In this document: positions 61,694 through 64,000 of the stretch, in pieces
Layout: the number at the start of each line of letters is the position of its first letter
Position numbering within the stretch: the first letter of the stretch is position 1
Assembly (NCBI GenBank): GCA_024233085.1
Contig: JACKQC010000017.1
Span: 62,001-126,000 of the forward strand
Origin: Akkermansiaceae bacterium
GTDB taxonomy: Bacteria > Verrucomicrobiota > Verrucomicrobiia > Verrucomicrobiales > DEV007
Length of the DNA stretch: 64,000 nucleotides
Reading direction: 5' to 3'
Program-made: the position numbers and the translations under genes
Notes under the pieces: generated by a model
Seen by the model: the letters and a program-made list of their open reading frames with translations, nothing else
What the model was told of the DNA's origin: nothing
Databases searched by the model: none

Positions 61694-62572
61694 ATGAACA
61701 GCAACGCCGACATTCCGCCCCCCCTGGAATACACCGCGCCCCAGGCGCCCGTTTCCGCCGGTCCGCCGCCAAAACAGGGGCGCTCGGGAGGCGGAGGATG
61801 CCTGGCCGGATGCGGCACCGGCTGCCTGATTAGCATCATCGTGCTGGTCCTGATCGTTGGCGGCTTGGTCTGGATGGGGTACAAGGCCGTGAGCCGCGCG
61901 GTGGACGAATACACCAGCGAGCAGCCGATCGTTTTCGTCGAGCCCGAAGCCGATCCCCAGACGATCCAGTCCCTGGTGAGCCAATTCGACGTCTTCCGGA
62001 CCGCCCTGGCCCAGGGCAAAGAAGCCCCGCCGCTGACTTTGACCGGGCGGGACATCAACCTGCTGATGTACCATCATCCCGACTGGGCGCCGCTCGCCGG
62101 CAAAGCGAACGTCGACATCGTCGAGGATCGCATGACGGCCAAGGTCAGCGTTCCGCTCCACGAGATTTTTCCCATCGCCCTCGTGAAGGGGCGCTACCTC
62201 AATGGCGAAGCCACCATGCGGCTCGGGCTTTCCGAGGGTGTGATCGCCGCCTATTTCGACGATCTGAAGATCGGCGACAACCCACTGCCGGGCGAGGTGA
62301 TGGACCAGATTCGCAACGAAAATCTCTTCAAAGACGCGAATTCCGATCCCGAATTCAGAAAAATCTTGAGTTCCCTGGCGGAAATCCGCATCGAAAGCGG
62401 TCGCTTGATCCTGATGCCAAAGTCGGCGGCGGAGCGCATCCAGTCCGCCATCCCGGTTCCGACCCAGCCGACGCCCGCGGAGGCCATCCCGCCAACGCCA
62501 AATCGGCCGCTCGCGCCCGACAGGCAGCCCGCGCCACCGGTGACGCCGCCGTTGCCGGTTCCGCCTCGATAA
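61694..62572 (+). CDS. Membrane-anchored protein with Gly/Cys-rich N-terminus
   Basis: A 292-residue protein. A Pro-rich cytoplasmic segment is followed by a Gly/Cys-rich stretch (GGGGCLAGCGTGCL, about residues 32-45) and one membrane helix (about 46-66). The extracytoplasmic part (70-245) has LTLTGRDINLLMYHH and MTAKVSVPLHEIFP-like beta segments, then a proline-rich tail. I do not recognise a named family. The Cys-Gly motif next to the membrane helix could be lipid-modified or bind metal; this is a guess. It lies 43 bp after the cupin gene. Confidence 0.75.
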   Translation: MNSNADIPPPLEYTAPQAPVSAGPPPKQGRSGGGGCLAGCGTGCLISIIVLVLIVGGLVWMGYKAVSRAVDEYTSEQPIVFVEPEADPQTIQSLVSQFDVFRTALAQGKEAPPLTLTGRDINLLMYHHPDWAPLAGKANVDIVEDRMTAKVSVPLHEIFPIALVKGRYLNGEATMRLGLSEGVIAAYFDDLKIGDNPLPGEVMDQIRNENLFKDANSDPEFRKILSSLAEIRIESGRLILMPKSAAERIQSAIPVPTQPTPAEAIPPTPNRPLAPDRQPAPPVTPPLPVPPR

Positions 62573-63211
62573 TCAAGCCGCGACGATGTAGTCGCGCATC
62601 GCCGAGAGGATAATGGTGACGCTGACCGCGCCCGCGTCGGGGTGTCCCAGCGTCTTTTCCCCGAGCGTCTTCGCCCGGCCCATGGTGGCGATCATGTCCT
62701 TGCTGGCTTCCTTGCCCGATTCGGCGGCGTCCGCCACGGCCGCGATGGCCTCGGGGAGGCCGGACTCCGCGACCGCGACCGCTTTTTCGGCGGCGGGGGC
62801 GAGGGAGTCGACCATCGTCTTGTCCCCAACCTTGGCGCCGCCGCGCGTTTGAACGCCCTCGCTGGCCGCCGTGAAAAAGGCCGCCAATTCCCTGGAACCG
62901 AAAGACTCAGCTCCGGTAAGTGCCTTGCCTCCGGCGCGAAACAGGGTGCCGAAGACCGCGCCCGACGCTCCGCCCATGCTCGACATCATGGCCATGCCCA
63001 TGGTGGTGAAAACTTTTTCGACCGATTCGAATTCCTGCCCGGCCAACTTGTCCTTCACCGCGTTCATGCCGCGCGACATCCCGATCCCGTGATCGCCGTC
63101 TCCAAGTGCCCGATCCGCGTCGGTGAGCACCGGTTCGGCGGCGATGATGGCGTCGGCGACCGCGAGCATCATGTCGCGGCATTCGGCGGGGGAGAGGGTT
63201 TCCTTGGGCAT
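62573..63211 (-). CDS. dhaL: Dihydroxyacetone kinase subunit DhaL
   Basis: A 212-residue protein of usual DhaL length. The nucleotide/Mg site is seen in LGDGDHGIGMSRGM; MSSMGGASGAVFGTLFRAGG and RGGAKVGDKTMVDSLAPA follow, with ETLGHPDAGAVS-type sequence near the end (KTLGHPDAGAVSVTI). It phosphorylates the dihydroxyacetone bound by DhaK. The start at 63211 is the family start; the longer frame to 63271 reads through repeat locus 7. No DhaM is seen in the window, so ATP- versus PTS-dependent action remains open. Confidence 0.93.
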   Translation of the reverse strand: MPKETLSPAECRDMMLAVADAIIAAEPVLTDADRALGDGDHGIGMSRGMNAVKDKLAGQEFESVEKVFTTMGMAMMSSMGGASGAVFGTLFRAGGKALTGAESFGSRELAAFFTAASEGVQTRGGAKVGDKTMVDSLAPAAEKAVAVAESGLPEAIAAVADAAESGKEASKDMIATMGRAKTLGEKTLGHPDAGAVSVTIILSAMRDYIVAA

Positions 63212-63224
63212 TTCGGTGTCGAAT

Positions 63225-63279
63225 GAACAGGGTTCGGTGTTGGAGTCAACCCTGTTGGGTCGTCGACCCAACCCTGTTG
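63225..63279. repeat. 22-bp-period palindromic repeat, locus 7 (three units)
   Basis: Units at 63225 (GAACAGGGTTC), 63247 (CAACCCTGTTG, inverted) and 63269 (CAACCCTGTTG, inverted), each 22 bp apart, with linkers GGTGTTGGAGT and GGTCGTCGACC. The latter linker is itself a palindrome with a 3-base centre. The locus separates dhaK from dhaL. Confidence 0.88.
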
Positions 63280-63295
63280 ACTCCGGCGCGCGGCA

Positions 63296-64000
63296 TCAGC
63301 CGCCGTATCGGCCCTCCATCTTCGTGAAGCAGACGGACTGGCACGGCAGTTCCCAGAGCCGCTTCAGTTCGTCGTCGAGACGGGTGACGCTGAAGGAAAT
63401 GCCCGCCATTTCCTGGCAGGTCACCAGCGGACCGACAATGACGTCGTAGGTCTTGAGGCCCTTGGCGTCGAGGATTTCGCGGGCCTTGCGCAGGGCGATC
63501 AGGCATTCCATCATGGTCGTCGATCCGAGCGAGTTCACGAAGAAGACGATCTCGTCACCCGCCGCGAGGGCCTCGACTTCGTCGTCTTTTTCGAAATCCT
63601 CGAAGATGAGGTCGAGCATTCTCGGGGTAAGATCGTCGGCGGTCGTCATCGGGATCTCCGCGACCCCGGGCTCGCCATGGATGCCCATGCCGAGGCCGAT
63701 CATGCTCTCGTCGATGTCGAAGGTCGGCTTGCCGGTGGCGGGAATCGAGCCCGGTGACATGGAAACTCCGACCGAGCGGGTCTGAAGCACGGCTTTTCGG
63801 GTGGTGGCCTCGAGTTCGTCGAGGGAACCGGCGCTTTGCGAGGCGGCGCCGGCGAGTTTCACGATCGGTACCAGACCGGCGATGCCGCGCCGGTTGTTTT
63901 TCTGGGTGGGCGGCGCGGAGCAGACGTCGTCCCAGATCAGGACGGTGCGCACCTCGATGTCGTCGTCCCCGGCGAGTTCGGCGCCCATGTCAAAATTCAT
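63296..64000 (-). CDS. dhaK: Dihydroxyacetone kinase subunit DhaK (C-terminal part, cut by window edge)
   Basis: The last 234 residues of DhaK. RRGIAGLVPIVKLAGAASQS, VGVSMSPGSIPATGKPTF and the substrate-binding histidine in GLGMGIHGEPGVAEIPMT are present, then EIVFFVNSLGSTTMMECLIA and the C-terminal KTYDVIVGPLVTCQEMAGISFS. The residues at 64000 begin inside the protein (NFDMGAELA is a usual internal segment), so the true start lies beyond the window. It precedes dhaL across the repeat locus 7. Confidence 0.93.
   Translation of the reverse strand: MNFDMGAELAGDDDIEVRTVLIWDDVCSAPPTQKNNRRGIAGLVPIVKLAGAASQSAGSLDELEATTRKAVLQTRSVGVSMSPGSIPATGKPTFDIDESMIGLGMGIHGEPGVAEIPMTTADDLTPRMLDLIFEDFEKDDEVEALAAGDEIVFFVNSLGSTTMMECLIALRKAREILDAKGLKTYDVIVGPLVTCQEMAGISFSVTRLDDELKRLWELPCQSVCFTKMEGRYGG

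Noticed and set aside
63212..63271. N-terminal extension of DhaL
   Set aside because: These codons are translated repeat locus 7; DhaL proteins start at the position used here. Similar extensions were rejected for ppiC (2930-3025) and others.
2961..63279. CRISPR array interpretation of the 22-bp-period repeats
   Set aside because: Units are only 11 bp, two to four per locus, with palindromic linkers in place of unique spacers, mixed orientation and no cas genes.

Overview
The window is GC-rich (by eye about two thirds G+C outside a few islands) and carries housekeeping genes of a Gram-negative bacterium with an outer membrane. The gene families point to Verrucomicrobiota or a near relative (PVC superphylum): planctomycete-type c-type cytochromes (one fused to leucine-rich repeats), DUF3500 and DUF6807 proteins, an RNA-recognition-motif protein with a disordered Arg/Asn-rich arm, a pair of CNNM/CBS proteins, and a two-partner-secretion protein with an Ala-rich N-terminal spacer. 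No rRNA or complete marker set is present, so this placement is an inference.

Layout. 1-10826 (minus): an eight-gene set that combines two-partner secretion (TpsB translocator; TpsA exoprotein running off the left edge) with a Ton/Tol-type motor (ExbB fused to DUF2341 and LamG domains, ExbD, a TonB-like protein), a putative porin, a coiled-coil periplasmic protein and a PpiC/SurA-like isomerase. 11034-11980 (plus): a DUF1460 amidase-like gene of lower GC, broken by a one-base frameshift. 12006-28139 and on to 33007 (nearly all minus): HIT protein, a hypothetical protein, nrdR, a topoisomerase III, dprA, aroB, miaA, RRM protein, two CNNM proteins, tRNA-Leu(CAA), aroE, gltX, tatD, fabH, plsX, rpmF, yceD, coaD, a HEAT lipoprotein and a secreted PPC-type protein. 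33225-34292 (plus): Tat-exported DUF3500 protein. 34436-49670 (minus): a complete type I secretion operon (TolC, ABC, HlyD) with its giant 3277-residue adhesin. 49938-64000: panB, a small lipoprotein, a YnbA/YnbB-like phospholipid module with a PlsC acyltransferase, DUF6807 protein, argA, an EEP-family nuclease, two TatA paralogues, two cytochromes, ribH, ribBA, a cupin, a Gly/Cys-rich membrane protein and dhaL/dhaK (dhaK cut by the right edge).

The signal least explained by known features is a dispersed intergenic repeat found at seven places. Each locus has two to four copies of an 11-bp imperfect palindrome (CAACAGGGTTG or its reverse complement) separated by 11-bp linkers, often themselves palindromic (GGTCGTCGACC), so that units fall on an exact 22-bp period. 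Loci lie between genes, including inside apparent operons, and at one place the repeat supplies the last codons of aroB.

Other points of interest are the secretion/Ton hybrid operon, a terminator-like hairpin inside a signal-peptide coding region, candidate NrdR boxes before nrdR itself, hairpins in the long leader of the RRM gene, an AT-rich island with a good sigma-70-type promoter before the type I secretion operon, and a 666-bp near-identical duplication in the adhesin gene.
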